Source: Candidatus Methylomicrobium oryzae
GTDB lineage: Bacteria; Pseudomonadota; Gammaproteobacteria; Methylococcales; Methylomonadaceae
Assembly: GCF_016745425.1 (NCBI RefSeq)
Contig: NZ_JAERVK010000014.1
Span: forward strand, 62,001-126,000
DNA: 64,000 bases
Direction of reading: 5' to 3'
Shown here piece by piece: positions 27,984 to 36,506 of the stretch; position 1 is the first letter of the stretch; each line of letters begins with the position of its first letter. The translations under genes were made by a program, and so were the position numbers. The notes below the pieces were generated by a model that saw nothing but the letters and a program-made list of their open reading frames with translations, was not told the origin of the DNA and made no database searches.

Positions 27984-28571
27984 ATGTCCGAATTTTTTTC
28001 AGACGACGAGATACCGGCTCCTAATTTTTATTATGACAATTATTTTGATATTGATGCGGTCAAGATTGTACCCGGCGAATATTATGTCACTGCACGCCCC
28101 ATCCTGATCGTAACCGTATTGGGATCGTGTGTAGCGGTCTGCGTTCGCGATCGGGAAAGCGGTATCGGCGGAATGCATCATTTCATGTTGCCGCCTCAGA
28201 GAAAGGACGGAGAATCGGTTTATGATTCGACTGATTACGGCAGCCGTGCCATGGGGGTTCTGATCGATCATTTGCTCGGGATGGGGGCGCGCTATGAAAA
28301 TCTTGAGGCCAAATTGTTCGGCGGCGGCGATCCATTCCGAAACGACAGGCTGGATAACCTGGGGCGGCGTACTGCCGACTTTATACGTAACTACCTGAAG
28401 CTTAAAGCGATACCCATCGTCGCCGAAGATTTATATGATCGCTATCCTCGTAAAATCTATTTTTTTCCGGAGCAAGGCAAAGTCATGGTCAAGAAACTGA
28501 TAAGACTCCATAACGCCACTATTATTCAGCGCGAGGAAGAATACGTTAATCGCCTGTTGCATGGAGGATGA
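27984..28571 (+). CDS. cheD: CheD receptor glutamine deamidase, copy 2
   Basis: The 195-residue CheD has PGEYYVT, the Cys in VLGSCVAVCVRD, the His in GGMHHFMLP and PRKIYFFPEQGKVMVKK. It is more like the CheD typically paired with cheR than like the copy at 21774. The ATG at 27984 is 6 bases after cheR, so it is the last gene of this operon. Two CheD enzymes in one locus may divide receptor classes. Confidence 0.93.
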   Translation: MSEFFSDDEIPAPNFYYDNYFDIDAVKIVPGEYYVTARPILIVTVLGSCVAVCVRDRESGIGGMHHFMLPPQRKDGESVYDSTDYGSRAMGVLIDHLLGMGARYENLEAKLFGGGDPFRNDRLDNLGRRTADFIRNYLKLKAIPIVAEDLYDRYPRKIYFFPEQGKVMVKKLIRLHNATIIQREEEYVNRLLHGG

Positions 28572-28847
28572 GGTCGGGAGTGCGATGAACTTTTCAAAGG
28601 GCGACCTTGTTTTCTATCGCATTATCTTTCGCGAACGGGGTCGACCTTTTTCTGTTCAATATGGATGAAGAACTTTTTCGAAGCCGAAAATAAGCTTTGG
28701 TTGAATGATGACCTTATCCGGCTATAATTGAAAGCCTTGTCTGGGAATAGGCGGTTTCGTCCGCGGCTGCAGTCGAGTTATTTATAATTCGGAGTTTGTG
28801 ACAGATGCCTTCTCTTAGAGTTTATACTTGAGTACGAGTGTGGAAAT

Positions 28848-30320
28848 ATGGTTTTGCCGAGAATTTTAGTAATCGACAATAACACTACAAGATCCCAGCA
28901 GCTTGAAGTCATCTTTCAATTTATGGAATATCAGGCCGTTTTTGCCGATGCTTCCGATTATGGGTCGATTACCGGGCAGATCGAACAATATGCGGGCGTT
29001 TTTGTTGGCGATGTCGATCCGCAGAAACGAGCGCTTGTGATCAAGGATATCGCGGCCCAGGCGGGAAAAATACCGCTTATTCTCCTGGTGGACAAGGGGA
29101 CTATTGACGAGATTCCGTCTGCGATCGACAAAATGATCCATCAGATATTGGAATGGCCAATCACGTACGCCAGCTTAAAGCGTGTCACTGACAAGCTCTT
29201 TACCGCTTTCTGGCAGGAAATCGGGCTTAACAATCCCCATTCGGATCGTAGAGCCTACGATCGTCGTTCGTCATCGGTTGTGCGGTTGCAAGGCAATAGT
29301 CCGGCGATCGTCAATGTTCGAAAACTCATCGATCAGGTTGCGGATTCGGATGCCACTGTTTTGATTCTTGGCGAGTCGGGCACCGGCAAAGAAGTCATCG
29401 CCCGGTCTTTGCATGACGCTTCCCTTCGAAGATCAAAGCCGTTCGTGCCGATTAATTGCGGGGCGATCCCGGGCGAGCTGTTGGAAAGCGAGCTATTTGG
29501 CCATGAGAAAGGGGCTTTTACAGGCGCCTTAAATTCCCGGGTGGGGCGCTTCGAATTGGCGGAGGGCGGCACGCTTTTTCTGGACGAAATCGGCGATATG
29601 CCCCTGGTGATGCAAGTCAAATTGCTGAGAGTTTTACAGGAACGGACATTCGAGCGGGTGGGCAGCAGCAAACCCATACACTGCGATGTCAGGATTATTG
29701 CTGCTACGCATCGGCACCTTGAGAATCAGATCAAAGAAAACCGTTTTAGGGAAGATTTGTACTATCGCCTGAATGTTTTTCCTATCGAAGTTCCTTCATT
29801 AAGGCATCGCCCGGAGGATATTCCCCTCTTAGTCAAGGACATCGTCGCCAGAATGGAAGCTTCAAGCCGGGGCTCAGTCAGATTGAGCAATGCGTGCATG
29901 GCGGCGCTGATGCGATACGAGTGGCCCGGTAATGTCCGCGAGTTGGCGAACCTGATCGAGCGGCTGGCTATTATTTATCCCGGGGCAGTGGTTAATGCCG
30001 CCGACCTGCCGGAAAAATTTCAGCGTTTTGCCGATCTCTCGGATGAAGCCATGGCCGACCCGGAAGAAGTAGGGGAAAGCGTCGAATTGGCGGAGCCTAC
30101 GGAAGCAGATAAGGTTTTGGAAAATGTAATGAAAGCGGAGGGTGTATCTTTGCCCGAGCAAGGCATCGACCTCAAAAAGTACCTGGATACGATGGAAAGC
30201 CATTTGATTCGTCAAGCACTGGAAGAAAGCAATGGCATTGTTGCGCACGCGGCCAAGCGGTTGAATCTTCGCCGCACTACGCTTGTTGAAAAGTTACGCA
30301 AATTGGACTTGCAGTTTTAA
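28848..30320 (+). CDS. fleQ: FleQ-type sigma-54 activator, master flagellar regulator
   Basis: The 490-residue protein has a degenerate receiver-like N-terminus ([14 protein letters not shown], about 1-125), an AAA+ domain with Walker A GESGTGKE and the sigma-54 contact loop GAFTGA, and a C-terminal Fis-type helix-turn-helix ([19 protein letters not shown]). The sequence follows Pseudomonas FleQ closely through the AAA+ domain. FleQ turns on class II flagellar promoters and, in Pseudomonas, responds to c-di-GMP and FleN. It lies directly upstream of fliE, whose promoter carries the matching sigma-54 and FleQ-like sites. Confidence 0.93.
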   Translation: MVLPRILVIDNNTTRSQQLEVIFQFMEYQAVFADASDYGSITGQIEQYAGVFVGDVDPQKRALVIKDIAAQAGKIPLILLVDKGTIDEIPSAIDKMIHQILEWPITYASLKRVTDKLFTAFWQEIGLNNPHSDRRAYDRRSSSVVRLQGNSPAIVNVRKLIDQVADSDATVLILGESGTGKEVIARSLHDASLRRSKPFVPINCGAIPGELLESELFGHEKGAFTGALNSRVGRFELAEGGTLFLDEIGDMPLVMQVKLLRVLQERTFERVGSSKPIHCDVRIIAATHRHLENQIKENRFREDLYYRLNVFPIEVPSLRHRPEDIPLLVKDIVARMEASSRGSVRLSNACMAALMRYEWPGNVRELANLIERLAIIYPGAVVNAADLPEKFQRFADLSDEAMADPEEVGESVELAEPTEADKVLENVMKAEGVSLPEQGIDLKKYLDTMESHLIRQALEESNGIVAHAAKRLNLRRTTLVEKLRKLDLQF

Positions 30321-30395
30321 GCTGTTCCCAAGCTCGTTTCTCGGACCGGGGCGGATCCTGAGTCTCGATTCCTTTTTCCCGCTTTTATCCGTACA

Positions 30396-30419
30396 GCTCG
30401 GTTGCAATGGCAACCGAGC
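30396..30419 (+). terminator. Perfect 10-base-pair hairpin downstream of fleQ
   Basis: Arms GCTCGGTTGC and GCAACCGAGC enclose the loop AATG, 75 bases after the fleQ stop. The stem is strong but is not followed by a T-run, so intrinsic termination is only one reading. It may instead protect the 3' end of the fleQ transcript. Confidence 0.45.
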
Positions 30420-30498
30420 GATGCATTTGCAAGGGCGCATTTTTTCTCTCGCTTTGTTTGCAGAGTTTGTGTACGCTCGATTTACAAACGAGGCTTTT

Positions 30499-30512
30499 GT
30501 CAAAGTTTTGAC
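30499..30512. promoter_or_regulatory. FleQ-box-like palindrome upstream of fliE
   Basis: GTCAAAGTTTTGAC is a perfect palindrome with the GTCA-N6-TGAC form of the known FleQ box. It lies about 190 bases before the sigma-54 promoter of fliE and just downstream of fleQ itself. Binding is inferred from the match and position. Confidence 0.55.
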
Positions 30513-30690
30513 GATGGCAGGAAATGCAGCGGTACTCCGAGTAGGCGTCATCCCTTATTAATTGCCATGCGGCAACGGCTCCAAAAATATGCGCCGTCAT
30601 TCACTTGACGGATTTAATTGGGAAATATCGGGTAACGTATCGAGAGCCGGCTGCCATTCCTCGGCGTAGAGCAGGGGTATGGAGCAGGAT

Positions 30691-30706
30691 TGGCATCATT
30701 CATGCA
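30691..30706 (+). promoter_or_regulatory. Sigma-54 promoter of fliEFGHIJK
   Basis: TGGCATCATTCATGCA has the -24 GG and -12 GC at exactly ten bases spacing and matches the consensus TGGCAC-N5-TTGCA well. Transcription would start near 30717, 70 bases before fliE. The gene for the activator FleQ lies directly upstream. Confidence 0.7.
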
Positions 30707-30787
30707 TAAAAATAGGACAATGATATTGTCCGGGCATCGGACTTTTTCCCTTTGTCAGCCTGTGCACATAAATCAAGAGGAAATGCA

Positions 30788-31105
30788 ATGAACGATATGA
30801 ACATAAACCGTATGTTGGCCGAGATGCGGGCTATGTCTCTTGAAGCCGGAAATCGAGTGCAGGAAACAGGCAGCAGCGGTAACACGGATTTTTCGGCGTT
30901 GCTGAGGCAGACCATTGATTCCGTCAACGGCTCCCAACAAACGGCACGAACTATGGCGGAGGCGTTCGAAACCGGAGAGTCCGGGGCCAGCCTGGCAGAA
31001 GTCATGCTGGCTTCGCAAAAGGCGAGCGTTTCGTTTCAGGCCATGCTACAAGTCAGAAACAAACTTGTGGACGCCTATAAAGACGTAATGAACATGCCGA
31101 TTTAA
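30788..31105 (+). CDS. fliE: FliE, MS ring-rod junction protein
   Basis: The 105-residue protein ends in the conserved FliE segment SLAEVMLASQKASVSFQAMLQVRNKLVDAY (quoted in part as KASVSFQAMLQVRNKLV). FliE joins the MS ring to the proximal rod and is among the first exported proteins. The ATG at 30788 is preceded by AGAGGAAA. It is the first gene after the sigma-54 promoter at 30691. Confidence 0.95.
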   Translation: MNDMNINRMLAEMRAMSLEAGNRVQETGSSGNTDFSALLRQTIDSVNGSQQTARTMAEAFETGESGASLAEVMLASQKASVSFQAMLQVRNKLVDAYKDVMNMPI

Positions 31106-31129
31106 TGAATGCGGCAAAGCGACTGAAAA

Positions 31130-32917
31130 ATGAGCGTGCAAAACGGTAACAATTTAGTGAATGCCGGCACTCAAGATTTAACGAATGCCGGTGCTCAAGG
31201 AGCGTTAGCGGTAACCGGCAGCGCTCATCCTGTCATGCAAGGTTTGGCCGGGCTGACGATAGCGCGTCAGATCGGTTTGATGCTGGGGTTGGCGCTCAGC
31301 GTGGCAGTGGGCGTTGCGGTTGTGCTTTGGTCGCAAGCGCCTTCTTACGGGTTATTATTTTCGGAAGTCGGCGATAAGGATGCGTCTGAAATTCTGGAAG
31401 TTCTTGAGTCGGAAGGCGTCAAGTACCGGGTAGAGTCCGGATCCGGAGCGATCATGGTGCCGGCCGATAAAGTCCATGAGCTAAAGCTTAAGCTGGCGTC
31501 CCAGGGGCTGCCCAAAAGCAAAAGTCTGGGCTACGATTTACTGGATAAGGACCAAGGATTCGGAACGAGCAAGAGTGTCGAGGCGCTCCGTTTTCAACGG
31601 GCTCTCGAAGGCGAAATCGCGCAAACCATTATGTCGATCCAGAATGTAAAATCGGCGAAAGTATTATTGGCAATGCCTCAGCAGTCGGTGTTTGTCAGAG
31701 ACCGTAAAAAGCCGAGCGCTTCGGTCATGGTCAATCTGTACCAAGGCAGATCGTTGGATAAAGAGCAAATTCAATCGATCATCCATTTGGTGGCCTCCAG
31801 TGTTCCGCTGCTCGAAGCGGAGCAAGTGACGGTCGTGGATCAGAAAGGGCAATTATTGAATAGCAAGGATTCGTCGTCGGAAGTTTATCTCGCCTCCAGG
31901 CAATTGGAATACAAAAAAAATATCGAAGAGCATCTGATGGAGCGGATAGCCAATATTTTGACGCCCCTGGTCGGCTCCAACGGAATGCGCGTCCAGCTTT
32001 CCGCGGATGTCGATTTCACGCAAACCGAAAAAACGCAGGAAATGTTCAACCCGGAAGGTTCGGTATTGAGAAGTGAACAAGCGGCGGAAGAAAAAAATAC
32101 GCTGTCCGCAGTTCAGGGGGTGCCGGGGGCGTTATCCAACCAGCCGACTCCTGCGGGCACTGCGCCGGAAAAAGTGGCGGCAGCGGATTCCCAAAAGAAT
32201 GCGGCGAATACGGAAAACGGCTCCTTTTCCAAAAGTACCACCAGAAACTTCGAATTGGACAAGACCATTACCCATACTCGCATGGGAACCGGCGCTGTCA
32301 GCCGTCTGACTGTCGCTGTCGTGGTGGACGACCGCCATACCGTTGGAAAGGATGGCAAAACCGCCAATCAACCCTATACCGCCGATGATATCAACCGGCT
32401 CAGCGATTTGGTAAAGCAGGCTGTGGGCTTTGACAGTAAACGGGGAGATCAGGTCACGGTTACCAACGTCTCCTTCAATCCGAACGAAGAAATGGAGAGC
32501 TTGCCGGAAATTCCGGTCTGGGAACAAGTCTGGTTTGCGGAACTGATGAAGCAACTCATTGCCGCGGCAACTATCCTGCTTCTGCTGTTCGGCGTATTGC
32601 GTCCTGCCGTGCGCGGCCTTATAGGTCGCGTCGAGGATAAAAAACAGGCAGACAAGGCGGCGGCCGAGGCTGAGGCTAAGGTAAATAATTCCTCTGTGGA
32701 TGGGAATTCTCCGACCGATAAAGCCGTCCCCGAAGCCGTGCCGGCTGATGATCAAAGAGCGGAACATGCCGCGTTGGCGTCCGCGAGGGGGGATGAGTTC
32801 TCGCTGTTGTCGGCGCCGCAGAGTTACGAAAGGCATATGGAGTATGTGCAAAGGTTAGTGGATGAAAATCCGAAATTAGTGGTTCAAACGATTAAGGCGT
32901 GGATCAAAGATGAATAG
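31130..32917 (+). CDS. fliF: FliF, MS-ring protein
   Basis: The 595-residue protein has an N-terminal membrane helix (about 47-67), ring-building domains (LLFSEVGDKDASEILEVL; GYDLLDKDQGFGTSKSVEALRF), a second membrane helix (about 468-487) and a cytoplasmic tail that binds FliG. FliF forms the membrane base ring. Its stop overlaps the fliG start by 8 bases. The length is normal. Confidence 0.96.
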   Translation: MSVQNGNNLVNAGTQDLTNAGAQGALAVTGSAHPVMQGLAGLTIARQIGLMLGLALSVAVGVAVVLWSQAPSYGLLFSEVGDKDASEILEVLESEGVKYRVESGSGAIMVPADKVHELKLKLASQGLPKSKSLGYDLLDKDQGFGTSKSVEALRFQRALEGEIAQTIMSIQNVKSAKVLLAMPQQSVFVRDRKKPSASVMVNLYQGRSLDKEQIQSIIHLVASSVPLLEAEQVTVVDQKGQLLNSKDSSSEVYLASRQLEYKKNIEEHLMERIANILTPLVGSNGMRVQLSADVDFTQTEKTQEMFNPEGSVLRSEQAAEEKNTLSAVQGVPGALSNQPTPAGTAPEKVAAADSQKNAANTENGSFSKSTTRNFELDKTITHTRMGTGAVSRLTVAVVVDDRHTVGKDGKTANQPYTADDINRLSDLVKQAVGFDSKRGDQVTVTNVSFNPNEEMESLPEIPVWEQVWFAELMKQLIAAATILLLLFGVLRPAVRGLIGRVEDKKQADKAAAEAEAKVNNSSVDGNSPTDKAVPEAVPADDQRAEHAALASARGDEFSLLSAPQSYERHMEYVQRLVDENPKLVVQTIKAWIKDE

Positions 32918-33917
32918 CTCCGAAGGAACTTTAACCGGCGTTGAGCGCGCTTCCTTGCTGCTTTTTGCGTTAGGGCAAAAAAGGGCTGGCGAGATTATGA
33001 AATACCTGGAGCCCAGGGAAGTAGAGTTGATCGGCGCCAACATGGTGTCGTTGAAAGATATCTCGCCGGAAATGATGGATGCCGTTTTGGACGAATTTGT
33101 CGTTACCGTCAAAAAACAGACCGCGTTGGGGGTTGATTCGGAAGACTATATTCGCAGCGTTCTAACGCATGCTTTAGGTCCCGAAAAAGCGGAAATCATT
33201 ATCGACAGAATATTGATCGGAGGCAGGTCGAAAGGCATTAACCAATTGAAATGGATGGATACGCGCTCGATAGCGGATCTGGTGCGCGGAGAACACCCCC
33301 AGATCGTCGCTAATATTCTGTCTTTGCTCGATGGTCAGCGGGCGGCGGATGTGATCATGTCCTTACCCGAAGAAGTGCGCCCGAACCTGTTGATGCGAAT
33401 TGCCTCGCTGGAAGGGGTGCCGCTTGCCGCCTTGCGCGAACTGGACGAAATCATGGAAGAGCAGTTAGAGGGCAACGAAAACATCAAGTCTTCCTTTGTC
33501 GGCGGAATCAATGTCGCAGCCAATATTCTGAATCACATGGATAGCCCCGTCAGTACCCGCTTGTTGGAGGAAATATCGGGAAACAGCTCCGAATTGGCGC
33601 AAAAGATCCAGGACAAAATGTTTATTTTCGAAGATCTTATCAATCTGGACGACAGGGGCATGCAAACGTTTCTGCGCGAGGTGGCGGCGGACCGGCTGCT
33701 GCTGGCATTGCGCGGCGTTAGCGAGGCGCTGAAGAATAAAATCTTCAACAATCTGTCCAAGCGTGCGGCAGATATGCTGCGCGATGACCTGGAGGCCGCG
33801 CCGCCTGCCAAACTGAGCGAAGTAGAGCAGGCGCAGAAGGAAATTTTGCTGATAGTAAGAAGCCTGGCCGAGTCGGGGGCGATTACATTTGGAGGCGGCG
33901 ATGACAAGCTCGTCTAA
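32910..33917 (+). CDS. fliG: FliG, rotor/switch protein
   Basis: The 335-residue protein has the middle-domain EHPQ motif (GEHPQIVANILSLL) and a charged C-terminal torque helix region (LSKRAADMLRDDLEA) that interacts with the stator. FliG couples the MS ring to FliM/FliN. It overlaps fliF at its start and fliH at its end, so the operon is translationally coupled. Confidence 0.96.
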   Translation: MNSSEGTLTGVERASLLLFALGQKRAGEIMKYLEPREVELIGANMVSLKDISPEMMDAVLDEFVVTVKKQTALGVDSEDYIRSVLTHALGPEKAEIIIDRILIGGRSKGINQLKWMDTRSIADLVRGEHPQIVANILSLLDGQRAADVIMSLPEEVRPNLLMRIASLEGVPLAALRELDEIMEEQLEGNENIKSSFVGGINVAANILNHMDSPVSTRLLEEISGNSSELAQKIQDKMFIFEDLINLDDRGMQTFLREVAADRLLLALRGVSEALKNKIFNNLSKRAADMLRDDLEAAPPAKLSEVEQAQKEILLIVRSLAESGAITFGGGDDKLV

Positions 33918-34635
33918 AACATCCGGCTTTTCCCCGTCAGAAACGGAAGCGTTTGAATTATGGAATTTGCCGGAAGTTTCCACTCCGGTTACGCAGGAGA
34001 AAGCTGAAGCATCGATTTTTATTCCAGGCCGAACACCGAAGTTGACGGTTGAGGAGATCGAAGCGGTTCAAAAGCAGGCGTATGAGGAAGCTTTTGCGCA
34101 AGGGAAACAGGACGGTTTTCGGCAGGGCTTTGACGAAGGCGTAAAAAAAGGCTTCGATGAGGGACTCACCGAAGGCATCAAAAAAGGCTATGATGAAAAT
34201 CAGCACTTATTGCAGGAGCAGGCCGCGGAGTTTGCCCGGCTTATGGAATCCTTGAGCGAACCGTTCAAAGTACTCGACGATGAAGTCGAAAAGGAGCTGG
34301 TTAGATTGGCGATCGCTATCGCCACCCAAATCATACGCCGGGAAATCAAAATGGACCCCGGGCAGATCATTGCCGCCGTCAAAGAATCGATCAAGATACT
34401 GCCGCTGTCTTCTCAGAAAATCTATTTGCATCTGCACCCGGACGATGCGGAATTGGTACGCTCCGTACTGGCTCCGACGGAGCTGTCTCCCCCCTGGAAC
34501 TTGATCGAGGATCCGTTGATTACCCGCGGCGGCTGCAAAGTCGATACCGAAGTTTCGCATATTGACGCCTCGATAGAAAATCGTTTGGCGTCTGTGATTG
34601 CAACGCTGTTCGGCGGCGAACGGCAGGGAGATTGA
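33901..34635 (+). CDS. fliH: FliH, regulator of the export ATPase
   Basis: The 244-residue protein has a disordered N-terminus and a helical stretch with GxxxG-type repeats (GFRQGFDEGVKKGFDEG, about residues 75-97). A C-terminal FliH/V-type ATPase E-like domain follows. FliH holds FliI in the cytoplasm and docks it to the C ring. The ATG at 33901 follows GGAGG and overlaps the end of fliG by 17 bases. Confidence 0.93.
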   Translation: MTSSSKTSGFSPSETEAFELWNLPEVSTPVTQEKAEASIFIPGRTPKLTVEEIEAVQKQAYEEAFAQGKQDGFRQGFDEGVKKGFDEGLTEGIKKGYDENQHLLQEQAAEFARLMESLSEPFKVLDDEVEKELVRLAIAIATQIIRREIKMDPGQIIAAVKESIKILPLSSQKIYLHLHPDDAELVRSVLAPTELSPPWNLIEDPLITRGGCKVDTEVSHIDASIENRLASVIATLFGGERQGD

Positions 34636-34640
34636 AGCCG

Positions 34641-35999
34641 ATGATTCCGGAAGCGAACCGGTCCAGGGTTTGGGTCGACAGATTAAAGCCTTACTCGCAA
34701 AGAATTGAGCAGACGCCCGGCCTCGCGGTTGAAGGAAAGTTGTCCCGAATGGTGGGGCTGACTCTGGAGGCCGTGGGATGCAGAGCGGCGATCGGCTCGC
34801 GCTGCCGAATCGAGATGAAAGGCGGGAGAAAAATTGAGGCAGAGGTGGTCGGTTTTGCAGGTGAACGGGTCTTTTTAATGTCGGCAGGCGAACTGTATGG
34901 GTTGGAGCCGGATTGCCGCGTCATTCCGATGGGTGAAAACAGTCTGGCTGGCGTAGGTGCCAGCTTGCTTGGAAGAGTCTTGGACGGAGCGGGCAGACCG
35001 CTCGATAACAAAGGGCCTCTGAACGCGGATGCGCGTATTTCGCTCAACGGCACGACGATCAATCCCTTGACGCGAAAGCCGATCCGTACGCCGCTCGATG
35101 TCGGCGTTAGGGCGATCAATTCGATGCTCTGCGTCGGCCGAGGCCAGCGCATGGGATTGTTTGCGGGAACCGGCGTCGGAAAAAGCATCCTGCTCGGCAT
35201 GATGACCAAGTTTACGGCGGCGGACATCGTGGTAGTCGGGCTGATCGGCGAGCGGGGGCGCGAAGTCAATGAATTCGTTCAGAAGATATTGGGCGAAGAG
35301 GGGCTGAAGAGGGCCGTTGTCGTCGCCACGCCGGCCGACGATCCTCCCCTGATGCGGGTGCACGGCGCTTTGCTGGCGACCAGCATTGCGGAATATTTTC
35401 GCGATCAGGGGCAAGATGTGTTATTGCTGATGGATTCGTTGACTCGGTTTGCCCAGGCCCATCGCGAAATCGCTTTGGCGATTGGCGAACCGCCGGCTAC
35501 CAAAGGTTATCCCCCATCCGTCTTTGCCAAGCTGCCGCATCTGGTGGAACGTGCCGGTAACGGCAGCGAGGGCGGCGGATCGATCACCGCTTTTTATACG
35601 GTGCTGACCGAGGGCGACGATAATAACGACCCGATTGCCGATTCGGCCCGGGGAGTGTTGGACGGCCATATTTTCCTGTCCAGAAGTTTAGCCGAGTCCG
35701 GGCATTTCCCGGCGATCGATATCGAAGCTTCGGTGAGCCGCGTCATGCCGGATATCGTCGATAGTGAGCACATGAAGATGGCGCTGGAGGTCCGGCGTTT
35801 ATACTCCATTTACCGGCAAAATCTGGATTTGATCAGCGTCGGCGCCTACCAGACCGGCTCTGATCCGCGTATCGACAAGGCTATCGAAAAAAATCCGGCG
35901 ATTCTGGAGTTTCTGAAACAGGATATGAACGAAGCGGTCAACGTGGAACGAAGCCTGAAAGAGTTGGAAATACTGTTGGAATTAAGAAATAAGGGATAA
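34641..35999 (+). CDS. fliI: FliI, flagellar export ATPase
   Basis: The 452-residue F1-beta-like ATPase has Walker A GTGVGKS, the export-ATPase segment VVVGLIGERGREVNEFV and Walker B LLLMDSLTRFAQAHRE. It energises unfolding and transfer of export substrates with FliH and FliJ. The ATG at 34641 is preferred; a TTG at 34632 in the same frame would overlap fliH. All catalytic residues are present. Confidence 0.96.
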   Translation: MIPEANRSRVWVDRLKPYSQRIEQTPGLAVEGKLSRMVGLTLEAVGCRAAIGSRCRIEMKGGRKIEAEVVGFAGERVFLMSAGELYGLEPDCRVIPMGENSLAGVGASLLGRVLDGAGRPLDNKGPLNADARISLNGTTINPLTRKPIRTPLDVGVRAINSMLCVGRGQRMGLFAGTGVGKSILLGMMTKFTAADIVVVGLIGERGREVNEFVQKILGEEGLKRAVVVATPADDPPLMRVHGALLATSIAEYFRDQGQDVLLLMDSLTRFAQAHREIALAIGEPPATKGYPPSVFAKLPHLVERAGNGSEGGGSITAFYTVLTEGDDNNDPIADSARGVLDGHIFLSRSLAESGHFPAIDIEASVSRVMPDIVDSEHMKMALEVRRLYSIYRQNLDLISVGAYQTGSDPRIDKAIEKNPAILEFLKQDMNEAVNVERSLKELEILLELRNKG

Positions 36000-36002
36000 A
36001 CG

Positions 36003-36440
36003 ATGAAAAGATCCCAGCGAATCAAAGCGATTGTGGAGATCAAGGCGGTCCAGGAAAAAAATGCCCTGGAAGCTTTGAGCGCCTCTCGGAAGAAAATGCA
36101 GGAAATCGAAGCGCAATTGGAAAATTTAAAGAGTTACCGACGAGACTATCAGGAACGGTTCAATCGTTTGGGAGGCGAGGGCACCAGTGTTGCCCAATTG
36201 ATGGAGTTCAGGTCGTTCATGGATAAGCTGGATACGGCGATCAGAGGCCAGGAACTTTCCCTGTATGGAAGCCAGGCGGAATTCCGGGCAAAAAAGAAAC
36301 ACTGGGAAAACCAGCATAATCAGACGACGAGTCTGCAGAAAGTTTGCGATACGGCTGTCGTGACGGAAAAGAAGCTCGATGACAAGATCGAGCAAGGGGA
36401 ACAGGATGAATGGGCTACGAGATTCGTTATGAGCCGCTAA
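36003..36440 (+). CDS. fliJ: FliJ, export chaperone-escort coiled coil
   Basis: The 145-residue protein is nearly all helical and charged, a predicted two-helix coiled coil like FliJ and the stalk subunit of F1 ATPases. FliJ sits in the FliI hexamer and links it to FlhA. It begins three bases after fliI. Sequence conservation is low in this family, so position carries much of the call. Confidence 0.88.
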   Translation: MKRSQRIKAIVEIKAVQEKNALEALSASRKKMQEIEAQLENLKSYRRDYQERFNRLGGEGTSVAQLMEFRSFMDKLDTAIRGQELSLYGSQAEFRAKKKHWENQHNQTTSLQKVCDTAVVTEKKLDDKIEQGEQDEWATRFVMSR

Positions 36441-36506
36441 AGGCCGATCCGAAAAAGAGCCCGAAAATCGAAGGAAATCTTTGACAGAATTGACAAGAGG
36501 GTGGTT

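Larger units (their letters stand above)
30321..30787. other. 467-base fleQ-fliE control region
   Basis: There is no gene. The region holds a perfect 10-base hairpin (30396-30419), a FleQ-box-like palindrome (30499-30512) and a sigma-54 promoter (30691-30706), listed separately. The spacing of 180 to 190 bases between the palindrome and promoter fits enhancer action by looping. Confidence 0.6.

Noticed and set aside
32132-32851. A 239-codon minus-strand frame inside fliF
   Set aside because: It is the antisense of a strongly supported fliF coding region. Several similar long antisense frames occur in the G/C-richer flagellar genes.
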